The translations under genes were made by a program, and so were the position numbers. A DNA stretch of 64,000 nt, taken from the NCBI GenBank assembly GCA_050301795.1, contig JBNKZU010000008.1, forward strand, positions 1 to 64,000, written 5' to 3'. Each line of letters begins with the position of its first letter. Position 1 is the first letter of the stretch. Shown here piece after piece: positions 1 through 9,714 of this stretch. Below the pieces are notes generated by a model that was given only the letters and a program-made list of their open reading frames with translations, ran no database searches and had not been told where the DNA came from. The stretch is from JBNKZU01 sp050301795 (GTDB lineage: Bacteria; Pseudomonadota; Gammaproteobacteria; Thiohalomonadales; Thiohalomonadaceae).

Positions 1-128
1 AAGGAGTGTAATTTGGTTATTCCAAATAAACGACTGATAAAGCTTCCGCTCCTGCTCACGCCCCTGACCTGCGTCCTGCAGGCCACGCCATTGGGCGGAA
101 AAATCGTCCCGTCCCTTTGGGTTGCGCC

Positions 129-211
129 CCAAAATGCGTCACCCTGTGTTACTTATCGCTCATTTGGAGCAACCAAATATCGCTCTTCGTGCCTTGGTTG
201 ACGCATTTTGG
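129..211. repeat. Inverted repeat with about 57-nt loop
   Basis: A 13-bp perfect inverted repeat (129-141 and 199-211, core CAAAATGCGTCA) flanks about 57 nt. The complementarity continues imperfectly outward (gttgcg/cgctgcaac) with a small offset. It lies in the gene-free stretch 1-248 downstream of tsaC. No convincing gene is seen there: the small plus-strand frames have no ribosome binding site and unconvincing composition. It could be a decayed mobile-element end or a transcript-end structure. Confidence 0.4.
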
Positions 212-248
212 CGCTGCAACAGTGGTGAATATGAAAGGTCAACAGACC

Positions 249-803
249 CTAGCGGATTATCTTCCCTGTCGCCCCATTAATGATCTTCGATGGTTTCTCC
301 TCATCCCCTAGTTTTCCGGGCACGATGTAATCAATACAATCGCCAAACCATTTTTCGATTGCTTGTTTTTTGCGAATGGGAGGCTGGTTAGCTCTATTAG
401 CGCTGGTCGAAATGATTGCCATCCCGACGGTTTTACATAAAGCTGCCGTTACTGGATGTGCAGTAACTCTTACCGCAATCGTTTGATGATCACCTTTTAT
501 CCATGCCGGCACGTCCTCTTTTGCCGGCAATAGCCATGTGACGGCACCAGGCCATGTTGCTTCGACTTTTAATTGTAATTCCGAGTCTAATGGCTTGACG
601 TAAGGCACTATTTGATCAAAATCTGACGCGATGAGAATTAATCCTTTCCGCCAGTCTCGCTGCTTAATACTTAGGATCTTTGCAACTGCATCCTGATTGA
701 GGGGATCACAACCAAAACCAAAAACCGCTTCAGTCGGATAGGCAATAACGCCGCCCCGATGAATAATTGAGGCGGCGTAGCGTAGCTGAAATGGTGTTGC
801 CAC
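249..803 (-). CDS. tsaC: L-threonylcarbamoyladenylate synthase (Sua5/YrdC/YciO family)
   Basis: This 184-residue protein makes threonylcarbamoyl-AMP from threonine, bicarbonate and ATP, the first step of the t6A modification at position 37 of ANN-decoding tRNAs. It is a single YrdC domain of the short TsaC type without the C-terminal Sua5 extension. The N-terminal GGVIAYPTEAVFGFGCDP stretch, KQRDWRKGLI and the STSANRANQPP loop are characteristic. The start is GTG with a purine-rich AAGAGG directly upstream. It lies 102 nt downstream of purE on the same strand. Cytoplasmic. Confidence 0.93.
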   Translation of the reverse strand: MATPFQLRYAASIIHRGGVIAYPTEAVFGFGCDPLNQDAVAKILSIKQRDWRKGLILIASDFDQIVPYVKPLDSELQLKVEATWPGAVTWLLPAKEDVPAWIKGDHQTIAVRVTAHPVTAALCKTVGMAIISTSANRANQPPIRKKQAIEKWFGDCIDYIVPGKLGDEEKPSKIINGATGKIIR

Positions 804-905
804 CTCTTAAATCCACCACACAGACCAAGCGCAGGCAACAGGGGTTTTTAGACTCTTTTTTCTAACCCCCAATTGTTGATGCCTATGTAGTAAATCATGC
901 TTCAT

Positions 906-1415
906 TTAGGCCAAACCGAGCTCTTTTTGTACCTCTGTATCTCGAGCAATTATCGCTGCGGCATTCTTTGCCCTTTCATCGCGCAGTCGCTGTGCCATCG
1001 CTTCATCATTAACCGCAATGATTTGTGCGGCAAGATATCCTGCATTCTTTGCTCCAGCCTTACCAATTGCTACTGTTGCCACAGGAATACCACCGGGCAT
1101 CTGAACGGTTGATAGTAGTGCATCCTGTCCTTTAAGCGGACCACCATCCATCGGGACGCCAATAACCGGGCGTACGGTGATCGCTGAAACCGCTCCAGCG
1201 AGATGTGCAGCAAGCCCTGCAGCACAGATAAATACGGCGCAACCACGCTTTTCTGCATCAACAACATAGTTATGTGTTGCCTCAGGGGTTCGATGTGCAG
1301 AGGAGATCTTCACTTCGTAGCGGATCTCTAACATCTTAAGAATCTCAAGAGTTGCCTTCATGGTTGGCAGATCTGAATCTGATCCCATCAATATCGCAAC
1401 AAATGGCTGGTTCAT
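906..1415 (-). CDS. purE: N5-carboxyaminoimidazole ribonucleotide mutase
   Basis: Class I PurE of 169 residues, which converts N5-CAIR to CAIR in purine synthesis. The family-defining segments are visible: MGSDSDLPTM near the N-terminus, SAHRTPE (mutase-loop His), and GGIPVATVAIGKAGAKNAG. I chose the ATG at 1415 because GGAG sits 7 nt upstream; a TTG four codons earlier overlaps that ribosome binding site. purK, which often follows purE, is not found: the next gene downstream is tsaC. Confidence 0.95.
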   Translation of the reverse strand: MNQPFVAILMGSDSDLPTMKATLEILKMLEIRYEVKISSAHRTPEATHNYVVDAEKRGCAVFICAAGLAAHLAGAVSAITVRPVIGVPMDGGPLKGQDALLSTVQMPGGIPVATVAIGKAGAKNAGYLAAQIIAVNDEAMAQRLRDERAKNAAAIIARDTEVQKELGLA

Positions 1416-1522
1416 GTTTAACTCCAAATCTATAAAAGGTAATACTTAATACTGTGGCAAAACGATCACAACTTGTAACCACTACACAGGCGATGTTCTT
1501 TGTTGCCTGTGTGAACGATCAA

Positions 1523-3844
1523 TTAATCGTCTGCCTGTTCTTCTTCTGACTCCGGTTTTTCGTATGGTTCTGAGAATCCACACTCCTTCTGCGGACAGAC
1601 CTTCTCGGTTCCACGACGTTGTGTCGTTTTAATTGAGAGTATTGGCCAGCCACAATCAGGGCATGGTTCATCCAATGGCTCATTCCAAATAGCATAGTCG
1701 CAATCAGGATAGGTCGAGCAAGAGAAGAAGATCTTTCCGCGACGCGATTTACGACGCAGAATCGTCCCTTTATTACATTTGGGACAGGTTACTCCGGTAT
1801 CTTCCGGCTGCTCAATTGATTCTATAAACTTACATTTTGGATAGCTGGAACAGCCAATAAACTTGCCATATTTTCCTTCACGGATTAGCAGTGGTGAACC
1901 ACAATCCGGGCATACTCTTCCTTCGACAATTTCCGGTTCGACTTTCGTCTCGTTATCGCCATCCACGTTTCTGGTGTAATCACAATCAGGGTATGCGGTG
2001 CAGCCGATGAAGCGTCCACGACGACCTAGGCGAATTGCCAATGGCTTTCCACATTGAGGGCAAGCTTCGTCGATCTCCTCCTGAGTCACATCTTTTCGGG
2101 AAACACTCTTCTCTTTATCGATAACGAGGTCTTTAAATGGCTTCCAGAATTTACGCATCAGTGGAACCCACTCCTCTTCACCGCGAGAGACCGCATCGAG
2201 TTCGTCTTCCAGTTTTGCCGTGAAGTCATAGTCAACATATTGCGTAAAGTGCTGGGTCAGGAACTTGTTAACGACTCGACCAACATCTGTTGGTATAAAT
2301 CGTTTTTTATCCATCTCCACATATTCTCGTTGTTGTAGCGTCGAGATAATGCTGGCGTAGGTAGAGGGTCGGCCAATGCCATGTTCTTCGAGCGCTTTAA
2401 CCAACGAGGCTTCTGAGAACTTGGGTGGTGGTTCTGTGAAATGCTGCTCGGGACGTAGGGTGATCAGATCGACAAACTCACCCACTAACATCTTGGGAAG
2501 GAGTTTGTTGTCATCCTCTTTATCTTTAGCATCGTCGACGCTCTCCTGATAGACCACCATAAATCCAGGCTTCACTATGGTTGAGCCATTCGCCCGGAAC
2601 AGATGCGCCGTTCCTTCGCCTGCGGCAAGATCAACCGCTACTGTATCAAGGGTCGCATGAATCATCTGGCTCGCCACAGTTCGTTTCCAGATCAGCTCAT
2701 AGAGCCGATATTGATCCTTGCTTAAGTGATCCGCTATCGATTTTGGGACACGATAAGCGGCGGTTGGACGAATCGCTTCGTGCGCCTCTTGTGCGTTCTT
2801 TGATTTGGTTTTGTAAACCGGAGGATTATCTGGAACATTATCGGTGCCGTGACGCTCTCCGATATATTGTCTTAAGTCTTCAACTGCCTCGGGGGCGAGC
2901 GCAACAGAATCGGTACGCATGTAGGTAATGAGACCTGTTGTCTCTCCACCAATATCGATTCCCTCATAAAGCTGTTGAGCGGTACGCATTGTGCGCTGCG
3001 CTGTAAATCCTAGTTTGCGCGAAGCTTCTTGTTGCAGTGTTGAGGTTGTAAACGGTGCCGCCGGATTACGCTTGCGTTTTTTCTTTTCAACCTTTGCAAC
3101 TCTAAGTCGCCCCTCGGCAGCATTGAGTATGGTGGCCTCGGCGTTGTGGGCATCTTCACTATTATTAATGGAGAACTGGCTGATCTTCTCACTATTGAGA
3201 TAGGAGAGCTTACCACTGAAGTTTTGCCCTTTTGAGGTCACATCGGCTTCAATTGTCCAGTACTCTTGTGGAATAAAGCGTTCGATCTCTTCCTGACGCT
3301 CAACAATCATGCGTAGTGCCGGAGATTGTACTCGCCCTGCTGATAGTCCCCTCCGAATCTTTTTCCATAGCAGTGGTGAAAGATTAAAGCCAACCAGATA
3401 ATCGAGGGCGCGTCGTGCTTGTTGTGCATTGACCAGATCCATAGAGACTTCTCGCGGATCATCAATCGCCTCTTTTATCGCCTTTTTGGTGATTTGGTGG
3501 AATACCACCCGACCAATCTCTTTATCCTTTAATGCACCACGTTTCTTTTTCAGAATCTCGAGCAGGTGCCATGAAATCGCCTCGCCTTCGCGATCCGGGT
3601 CAGTTGCGAGTAATAGGCGATCTGCCTTTTTAAGTGCCTTAACAATGGCATCAAGATGTCTGCTGTTTTTGTCGATGACCTGATAGTGCATCTCAAAATC
3701 TTTTTCTGGATCAACCGCTCCCTCTTTCGGACGAAGGTCACGAATATGTCCATAGGAGGCCAGTACCTCGAAATCTTTTCCGAGATATTTGTTGATAGTC
3801 TTTGCCTTTGCTGGCGACTCGACGATGACGAGACTCTTACCCAT
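1523..3844 (-). CDS. topA: DNA topoisomerase I
   Basis: Type IA topoisomerase of 773 residues that relaxes negative supercoils. The N-terminal TOPRIM domain opens with LVIVESPAKAKTI and carries the acidic triad region TDPDREGEAI (81-90). The catalytic tyrosine is Tyr308 in TYMRTDS. The C-terminus has four Cys-rich zinc-finger units (CPQC, CPDC, CPKC and CPDC starts), so it is a typical proteobacterial enzyme though shorter than E. coli TopA. It ends in an acidic tail. ATG start with TAGGAT upstream. It lies downstream of smg on the same strand, separated by a hairpin. Confidence 0.97.
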   Translation of the reverse strand: MGKSLVIVESPAKAKTINKYLGKDFEVLASYGHIRDLRPKEGAVDPEKDFEMHYQVIDKNSRHLDAIVKALKKADRLLLATDPDREGEAISWHLLEILKKKRGALKDKEIGRVVFHQITKKAIKEAIDDPREVSMDLVNAQQARRALDYLVGFNLSPLLWKKIRRGLSAGRVQSPALRMIVERQEEIERFIPQEYWTIEADVTSKGQNFSGKLSYLNSEKISQFSINNSEDAHNAEATILNAAEGRLRVAKVEKKKRKRNPAAPFTTSTLQQEASRKLGFTAQRTMRTAQQLYEGIDIGGETTGLITYMRTDSVALAPEAVEDLRQYIGERHGTDNVPDNPPVYKTKSKNAQEAHEAIRPTAAYRVPKSIADHLSKDQYRLYELIWKRTVASQMIHATLDTVAVDLAAGEGTAHLFRANGSTIVKPGFMVVYQESVDDAKDKEDDNKLLPKMLVGEFVDLITLRPEQHFTEPPPKFSEASLVKALEEHGIGRPSTYASIISTLQQREYVEMDKKRFIPTDVGRVVNKFLTQHFTQYVDYDFTAKLEDELDAVSRGEEEWVPLMRKFWKPFKDLVIDKEKSVSRKDVTQEEIDEACPQCGKPLAIRLGRRGRFIGCTAYPDCDYTRNVDGDNETKVEPEIVEGRVCPDCGSPLLIREGKYGKFIGCSSYPKCKFIESIEQPEDTGVTCPKCNKGTILRRKSRRGKIFFSCSTYPDCDYAIWNEPLDEPCPDCGWPILSIKTTQRRGTEKVCPQKECGFSEPYEKPESEEEQADD

Positions 3845-3863
3845 AATTATCCTAAATATGCAA

Positions 3864-3883
3864 ATGCCCGCTTAAGCGGGCAT
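3864..3883. terminator. GC-rich hairpin between smg and topA
   Basis: Perfect 8-bp stem ATGCCCGC/GCGGGCAT with a TTAA loop in the 70-nt gap between smg and topA. On the minus strand it is followed by TTTGCATATTT, on the plus strand by CCTTTT, so it is a moderate intrinsic terminator or attenuator that could reduce read-through from dprA-smg into topA. Confidence 0.6.
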
Positions 3884-3914
3884 CCTTTTAAACCATATTG
3901 ACACGAAATGTCAA

Positions 3915-4394
3915 TTAATGGAGCTGACCTGCAACCTCATCAATGACGATATCCTCCATCCAGGCAACCGCCGCTTCGTGTCCAGGCTGGTTGAAAAGAA
4001 CCATTAAAATCACCCATTTAAGTTGGTCAAGATCAACCTCTTCACTCTCTAGCGCCATGACGCGATCAATAACCGTCTCACGAGTATTGTGATCTAGCAC
4101 ACCCATTTGTTCTAAAAACAGAATAAAGCCGCGTGATTCCTGATCAAGACGTTCACACTCTTTTTTAGAGTAGATACGCATCGAATTATTTTTAGCACCA
4201 ATCGAAGCGATGCCTTTAATTGAGACCTGTGTCAGACTCTCTAACCAGTCGAAGGCCTTACCAATTTCCAGCTTACGGAATCCGATACTTTGTAGCTCTT
4301 CCTGAAGTGAATCGCGATCCTGTTCAAGCTCACCTTCATCGTAAACATAGTTTTCGAATAGGTAGAGCAATATTTCAAATACATCTTGTTTCAT
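3915..4394 (-). CDS. smg: Smg family protein (DUF494)
   Basis: A 159-residue protein of the Smg/DUF494 family, found next to dprA and topA in many gammaproteobacteria. Its function is not established. The sequence is acidic and helical, starting with DVFEILLYLFENY, and has no signal peptide or membrane segment. It starts 2 nt after the dprA stop, so the two are almost certainly co-transcribed and translationally coupled. Confidence 0.9.
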   Translation of the reverse strand: MKQDVFEILLYLFENYVYDEGELEQDRDSLQEELQSIGFRKLEIGKAFDWLESLTQVSIKGIASIGAKNNSMRIYSKKECERLDQESRGFILFLEQMGVLDHNTRETVIDRVMALESEEVDLDQLKWVILMVLFNQPGHEAAVAWMEDIVIDEVAGQLH

Positions 4395-4396
4395 TG

Positions 4397-5503
4397 TTAG
4401 ATTCTCTTACTGGTGAGGGCATACCCACCTGTGGACATTGTGACATATCCTTGCAATTCAAGCATCAACAGCATGGAGGAAACCACGCTTGCCGTCAATC
4501 CACTGCGTTCGATTATCAGATCAACCGGTGTTGCTTCATCACCAATACACTTAATTAATTCTCGATACTCAGCATCCAATATGGAGTCGTCGGTTGCTGT
4601 CGATTCTGATGGTTGTTCATTTAACCTTTGTAATAGTTGTGGCGCCAGCTCTTCAAGGATATCCGCACCACTCTCAACCAGCTTTGCTCCTTGTCGAATC
4701 AGTTTGTGACACCCTCGAGCCAACGGATTATGAATCGATCCGGGTATTGCGTAGACCTCCCGCCCTTGCTCTGAGGCGAGTCTCGCCGTGATTAGTGAGC
4801 CACTTTTAACCGCAGCCTCTACCACGAGCGTTCCAAGGCTCATACCACTGATAATCCGGTTGCGACGAGGAAAATTGGGCGCAAGCGGAGGTGTTCCTGG
4901 CATATAGTCTGAGACGATTGCACCACCGCCATCAACGATCTGATGTGCAAGCCGATGATTACTTGCTGGATAGATACGATCTGGCCCTGTTCCTAACACC
5001 GCAATGGTCTCGCCGCCACCATCCATTGCACCTTGATGGCTCTTGGTATCGATTCCAAGCGCAAGGCCGCTAGTAACCGTGATCCCTGATGATCCAATAA
5101 AACGCCCGAACTCATGTGCGGTTTCTGCTCCGATGTGTGTCGGGTTTCGACTACCGACCATAGCAATCTGAGGGCTATTAAGCACCGAAACATTTCCGAT
5201 AACAAACAGAAGTGCAGGTGCATCATTGAGTTCACGCAGTAGATCTGGATAGACACGATCTTGTTGGGTAATGATGGTGTTACCTTCCGGCTCCAACCAT
5301 TTAAGTGCGTTGTCTACGCTCTCCCAGTCCGGGGTTTTTAATGCGTTGCGTATTGACTCTGACAATTCAAGATCAGCTGGTGCCTGATTAAAGATATTTT
5401 CTGGAGATCCATAACGAATGAGGAGTCGATTCTGTTTTACAGAACCAACTCCTTTGAGGTTTGTTAGTGCCAACCATAAACGCAGATCATCCTTGTCTAA
5501 CAC
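4397..5503 (-). CDS. dprA: DNA-processing protein DprA/Smf
   Basis: A 368-residue DprA, which binds incoming single-stranded DNA during natural transformation and loads RecA. Order: an N-terminal helix-hairpin-helix-like region (ALTNLKGVG), a central Rossmann-like DNA_processg_A domain with VGSRNPTHIG, SGLALGIDTKSHQGA and FPRRNRIISG, and a C-terminal winged-helix DprA_WH region. It heads the dprA-smg pair. The gene alone does not show natural competence. Confidence 0.96.
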   Translation of the reverse strand: MLDKDDLRLWLALTNLKGVGSVKQNRLLIRYGSPENIFNQAPADLELSESIRNALKTPDWESVDNALKWLEPEGNTIITQQDRVYPDLLRELNDAPALLFVIGNVSVLNSPQIAMVGSRNPTHIGAETAHEFGRFIGSSGITVTSGLALGIDTKSHQGAMDGGGETIAVLGTGPDRIYPASNHRLAHQIVDGGGAIVSDYMPGTPPLAPNFPRRNRIISGMSLGTLVVEAAVKSGSLITARLASEQGREVYAIPGSIHNPLARGCHKLIRQGAKLVESGADILEELAPQLLQRLNEQPSESTATDDSILDAEYRELIKCIGDEATPVDLIIERSGLTASVVSSMLLMLELQGYVTMSTGGYALTSKRI

Positions 5504-5525
5504 GGCTTCCTCACCTGTTTATCGT

Positions 5526-6737
5526 TTAAGGATTACGAACGCGATCATTCACATGAATTGGTCTTTCCGCATCCATTATGATCCCATAACTGATACGGTC
5601 AAATACCCTGAAGATCATCACTAAACCACTACGCTCTTCTGGTAGCTGAACTTTACCAGAATAAACGGTATCTCGAACCGTTGTTCCAGAACGATAGATC
5701 GCAAGAACATGACCACTCGCAATCTCCTCCTGCCTACCGATATTGATGACAACAATCTGGTATTGGCCGATCTGGGAGACACCATCAACAACCGAAATAA
5801 TCTCACCATCCATGACCATCTCTGGTGCACGAGGAATAAAGGTCTCATCGAATTGATCCAAACCTGCCGGTAACAAACGATCGCCATTTAAGACCTCTCG
5901 CTTGGCGCGTGTGATCTGTAGAGTTGCCGGCTCTCCCAATCGCTGAATTCTACCCTCACCGATATAGATTGCCTCGTGTCCCAGGATATCCTCTTCATTC
6001 TTTGGATTGATATAGGCGTCACCTTTACGCACGATGACATAATCTGCTGTACCCGTATCGGTAACCCCGCGAACATAGACACGATTTCCGGTTCCAGCAA
6101 TCAGATGTCCATCAATACTTGAAACAATATAGGGTGCATCCGCTAGGATCTGTTCGGTAACAACTCGTGGCTTAATCAGGAAAGGCTCAATCTTATCAAC
6201 TGGAATGGTCGGAATTGCCTTCTCGATGGTCTCTTCGCGCATTTGAGGTTTTATTTTTACCACTCTCAGGCCATCTGATGTTACAGCAGCAGGAGATCTC
6301 TTTTTAGGCACTGATTCTGGCTCTGCTCTTTTTTGAGGTCGCTCGACCATAATGTATGGCTTGCCATCAATAAAGTAGAGGGTTAGCTCATCACCTGGAA
6401 ATATCAGATGGGGGTTGGAAACCTGGGGGTTTTTCTGCCAGACCTCTGGCCAGCGCCACGGGTCTTCAAGAAATCGAGCCGCGATATCCCATAAGGTATC
6501 ACCACGCTCAACGGTGTACTTCTCTGGATAATTCGGGCGAAGCATCAATTTTTTTGGTTGTGCAGCGCGCGTAGATTGATCACCCCGACTCACCGGCAAC
6601 GGCGCAGGAGGAAGATCGTTTTCTGACTCAGCACCACCGCTTTTATCACCAAAGCTACATGCACTGAGCATCACAACCGTAGCGATCAGTGCTACCTGGA
6701 TACCTTTGATACACAGATTGTTGGTTAACAGTTTCAT
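5526..6737 (-). CDS. LysM-domain lipoprotein
   Basis: A 403-residue secreted protein. The start at 6737 is preferred over an upstream in-frame codon because AGGGA lies before it and it opens a lipoprotein signal: MKLL..., a hydrophobic stretch, then lipobox LSAC. After a low-complexity linker comes one LysM domain (YTVERGDTLWDIAARFL...DPWRWPEVW...LIFPGDEL), a peptidoglycan-binding module. The long C-terminal part resembles proteins encoded beside dprA in many gammaproteobacteria and has no known enzymatic domain. It sits divergently from def across a 124-nt shared promoter region. Role in the cell envelope is inferred. Confidence 0.88.
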   Translation of the reverse strand: MKLLTNNLCIKGIQVALIATVVMLSACSFGDKSGGAESENDLPPAPLPVSRGDQSTRAAQPKKLMLRPNYPEKYTVERGDTLWDIAARFLEDPWRWPEVWQKNPQVSNPHLIFPGDELTLYFIDGKPYIMVERPQKRAEPESVPKKRSPAAVTSDGLRVVKIKPQMREETIEKAIPTIPVDKIEPFLIKPRVVTEQILADAPYIVSSIDGHLIAGTGNRVYVRGVTDTGTADYVIVRKGDAYINPKNEEDILGHEAIYIGEGRIQRLGEPATLQITRAKREVLNGDRLLPAGLDQFDETFIPRAPEMVMDGEIISVVDGVSQIGQYQIVVINIGRQEEIASGHVLAIYRSGTTVRDTVYSGKVQLPEERSGLVMIFRVFDRISYGIIMDAERPIHVNDRVRNP

Positions 6738-6861
6738 GTAAATCCCTGATTTTCCTATTTTATGGAGTGTATCCGAAAATCGATTATGCGACAAAGTATA
6801 GCGACAAATCTGTGGCTTAAGTATCATGTAGTTCACTATTTTTTCAGATATTAAATGTTTT

Positions 6862-7365
6862 ATGGCTATTCTTACAGTTCTACACTTCCCTGACCCCCGA
6901 TTGCGTACAAAGGCCGCGCCGGTAAAAGTCGTTACTAACCAAGCTCGTCAGTTGATTGATGACATGTTTGAGACTATGTATCAGGCTCCGGGCATCGGTC
7001 TTGCTGCAACTCAGGTTGATCATCATGAGCAGATCATTGTCATTGATGTTTCTGAGAATAAAGATGAGCCTCTGGTTTTGATTAATCCTGAGATTCTTGA
7101 GCACCATGGCTCAGAGTCCAATGATGAAGGTTGCCTCTCTGTTCCCGGGATCTATGAGAGCGTTGAACGATTTGAGCGCATTAAAGTCAGAGCACTCGAT
7201 CAAAATGGTGATGCCTTTGAACTTGATGCAACCGGTATTCTTGCCATCTGCATTCAGCATGAGATGGATCATCTTCAAGGCAAGCTCTTTGTTGACTATC
7301 TCTCTAAACTGAAGCGTCATCGCATTCAGAAAAAACTCGAAAAACAATTAAAGCAGACAATGTAG
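6862..7365 (+). CDS. def: Peptide deformylase
   Basis: A 167-residue deformylase that removes the N-formyl group from nascent proteins. All three family motifs are intact: GIGLAATQ (44-51), EGCLS (89-93, Cys metal ligand) and HEMDH (133-137, two His ligands and catalytic Glu). First gene of the def-fmt-rsmB-trkA-trkH run. No strong Shine-Dalgarno precedes the ATG. Confidence 0.97.
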   Translation: MAILTVLHFPDPRLRTKAAPVKVVTNQARQLIDDMFETMYQAPGIGLAATQVDHHEQIIVIDVSENKDEPLVLINPEILEHHGSESNDEGCLSVPGIYESVERFERIKVRALDQNGDAFELDATGILAICIQHEMDHLQGKLFVDYLSKLKRHRIQKKLEKQLKQTM

Positions 7366-7383
7366 TCTGAAAAGAGTATTCCA

Positions 7384-8319
7384 TTGAAGATTATTTACGC
7401 CGGCACGCCTGAGTTTGCTGCAACAGCACTTGAGGCACTTATTAATAGCCCACATCAACTCTGTGCGGTTTACACCCAACCTGACAGACCTGCTGGTCGT
7501 GGGCGTCAGTTAAGAGCAAGTCCGGTAAAAGCGCTTGCTCTTGCCCATGGTATTGAGGTTTTACAGCCCGAGTCATTAAAGGGTGAAGAGGCGTTGCATC
7601 AACTCGCTTCCTATAATGCTGACATCATGGTTGTTGCTGCATACGGGCTTCTTCTGCCTGAGAAGATATTAAACACTCCCAAACTAGGTTGTCTTAATAT
7701 CCATGCCTCTTTACTGCCTCGCTGGCGTGGTGCTGCGCCTATCCAGCGAGCCATCTGTGAAGGTGATGAAAAAACCGGAGTCACTATCATGCAGATGGAT
7801 GTCGGGCTTGATACCGGAGATATGTTACTGAAAAAAGAGACCTCTATTCTACCGGAAGACAATGCACAAACACTGCATGATCGCCTTGCACTTTTAGGTG
7901 CTGAGGCACTGATTGAAACCCTCAACCTGCTTGAGAATGGCTCGATCACTGCAACACCTCAAAACCCTGAGGAGGCGAATTATGCAAAAAAACTCTCAAA
8001 GGATGAGGCGATCATTAACTGGAATAACCCTGCCAGCAGCATTGCCCGAGCTGTTGCTGCTTTTAACCCTTGGCCTGTTGCACAAACAGTGTGGGACGAT
8101 AAAACCGTTCGCATTTGGCAAGCTGTTGCACTAGATGATAACGCCGATAAACCGCCGGGATGCGTTATCGCCACTGGAAAAGAGGGTATCGATATCGCAT
8201 GTGGCAAAGGGTGTTTGAGAGTTATGAAACTTCAGCTTCCTGGAGGTAAGCCGCTCGCGGCTCGGGATTTTCTTAACGCCCACCGTGTCGATGGAGTCAT
8301 CTTTGGCAAAAAAACGTAA
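7384..8319 (+). CDS. fmt: Methionyl-tRNA formyltransferase
   Basis: A 311-residue enzyme that formylates initiator Met-tRNA with 10-formyl-THF, the partner reaction of Def encoded 18 nt upstream. The N-terminal formyltransferase domain contains SLLPRWRGAAPIQRAI and the catalytic Asn/His/Asp region; the C-terminal domain follows LSKDEAIINW. The start is TTG (KIIYAGTPEF follows immediately, as in the family). The 3' end overlaps rsmB by 35 nt. Confidence 0.96.
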   Translation: MKIIYAGTPEFAATALEALINSPHQLCAVYTQPDRPAGRGRQLRASPVKALALAHGIEVLQPESLKGEEALHQLASYNADIMVVAAYGLLLPEKILNTPKLGCLNIHASLLPRWRGAAPIQRAICEGDEKTGVTIMQMDVGLDTGDMLLKKETSILPEDNAQTLHDRLALLGAEALIETLNLLENGSITATPQNPEEANYAKKLSKDEAIINWNNPASSIARAVAAFNPWPVAQTVWDDKTVRIWQAVALDDNADKPPGCVIATGKEGIDIACGKGCLRVMKLQLPGGKPLAARDFLNAHRVDGVIFGKKT

Positions 8320-9622
8320 AGCACTCTACACACCTCGAACCATTGCTACTGATCTGGTGACACAAGTCTGCCGTGATCATCGATCTCTATCGTCGATCCT
8401 CACCACGACACTTGAGCGCCTAGAGCCACAACAACGTGCGTTAGCTCAAGAACTCAGTTTTGGAACCTTACGCTGGTATCATCAGCTCGATTTCCTGTTG
8501 AGTCGATTGATAAAAAAACCGATAAAGGCTAAGGATACAGATATTAAATCGCTTCTACTTGTCGGCTTATATCAACTTGTTCACACTAAAATTCCCGAAC
8601 ATGCAGCTATCTCCGAAACTGTCGAGAGCAGTGAACACCTTGGTAAAGGGTGGGCCAAAGGTCTCATTAATGCGGTATTACGACACTACTTGCGAGAACA
8701 GGCGGCGCTGATTCGTCAAATGGAAGCCGAACCCTGTGCTGCGTTATCACACCCTCCATGGCTTTGTGGCATGATTAAAAAGAGCTGGCCACAACAGTGG
8801 CAATCGATTCTGAATCAGAACAATCAGCGTCCACCAATGACCCTGCGCATCAATCAACAGACGATAGATCCCCCTCTTTTCAAACAACACCTGAGCGCCA
8901 ACAGCATTACCTTCACCGAATCACAATGGAACATAAATGCAGTTACGCTTGATCAGCCAATGTCAGTTGATGCGATCCCTGGGTTTTCTGAGGGTCACCT
9001 CTCTGTACAGGATGGTGCCGCACAAATAGCGGCGACACTCTTAAACCCTCAGCCGGATGAACATATTCTTGACCTATGCGCTGCCCCTGGAGGTAAGACC
9101 ACACACCTTCTTGAAATGGAGCCAACCATTAAACTAACGGCGGTTGATAATGATCCTAAACGTCTTGAACGTGTTGGTCAGAATTTGAACCGACTTCATC
9201 TGAGTGCTAACGTGATTTGCGGCGATGCAACTCAACCAGATACGTGGTGGGACAAACAACCCTTTGATCGTGTCTTGCTTGATGCACCCTGCTCGGCGAC
9301 GGGGGTTATTCGACGCCACCCTGATATCAAGTTATTACGCAACTATGATGACATTCAACGGCTAGTACCAATACAAAAACAGATCCTGGATTCAACATGG
9401 ATGATGTTAAAGACAGAGGGTCTTCTGCTCTATGCTACCTGCTCCATCTTGCCTCAAGAGAACAGTGAACAGATCCGCCAATTTTTAGAATCTCACTCCG
9501 ATGCCGAATTGCTACCATTGAATGTAACGTGGGGAATCAATACCGGTTTCGGCCATCAAAGACTCCCCGGAAGCGATGGAATGGACGGCTTTTTTTACGC
9601 ATTAATCCGTAAACGCAATTAA
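8285..9622 (+). CDS. rsmB: 16S rRNA (cytosine(967)-C(5))-methyltransferase RsmB
   Basis: A 445-residue protein (older name Sun/Fmu). It has an N-terminal NusB-like RNA-binding domain (about 10-140) and a C-terminal SAM-dependent RNA m5C methyltransferase domain. The SAM site is LDLCAAPGGKTTHLLE. Both cysteines of m5C enzymes are present: LLDAPCSATGV and the nucleophile in YATCSILPQEN. The start is GTG at 8285 or ATG at 8291; either overlaps the fmt end. Follows fmt as in E. coli. Confidence 0.95.
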   Translation: MSMESSLAKKRKALYTPRTIATDLVTQVCRDHRSLSSILTTTLERLEPQQRALAQELSFGTLRWYHQLDFLLSRLIKKPIKAKDTDIKSLLLVGLYQLVHTKIPEHAAISETVESSEHLGKGWAKGLINAVLRHYLREQAALIRQMEAEPCAALSHPPWLCGMIKKSWPQQWQSILNQNNQRPPMTLRINQQTIDPPLFKQHLSANSITFTESQWNINAVTLDQPMSVDAIPGFSEGHLSVQDGAAQIAATLLNPQPDEHILDLCAAPGGKTTHLLEMEPTIKLTAVDNDPKRLERVGQNLNRLHLSANVICGDATQPDTWWDKQPFDRVLLDAPCSATGVIRRHPDIKLLRNYDDIQRLVPIQKQILDSTWMMLKTEGLLLYATCSILPQENSEQIRQFLESHSDAELLPLNVTWGINTGFGHQRLPGSDGMDGFFYALIRKRN

Positions 9623-9714
9623 TCCCTCTGTAAACATATACAAACGGCTGACAATCAAGCTAGAATCTGCGCCATCTTGATAATAAAAACATTAATGGCA
9701 CCCGATAACTGTTC

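Noticed and set aside
13..311. Two overlapping plus-strand frames at the window start
   Set aside because: No ribosome binding site, low coding character, and they run over the inverted repeat and the 3' end of tsaC.
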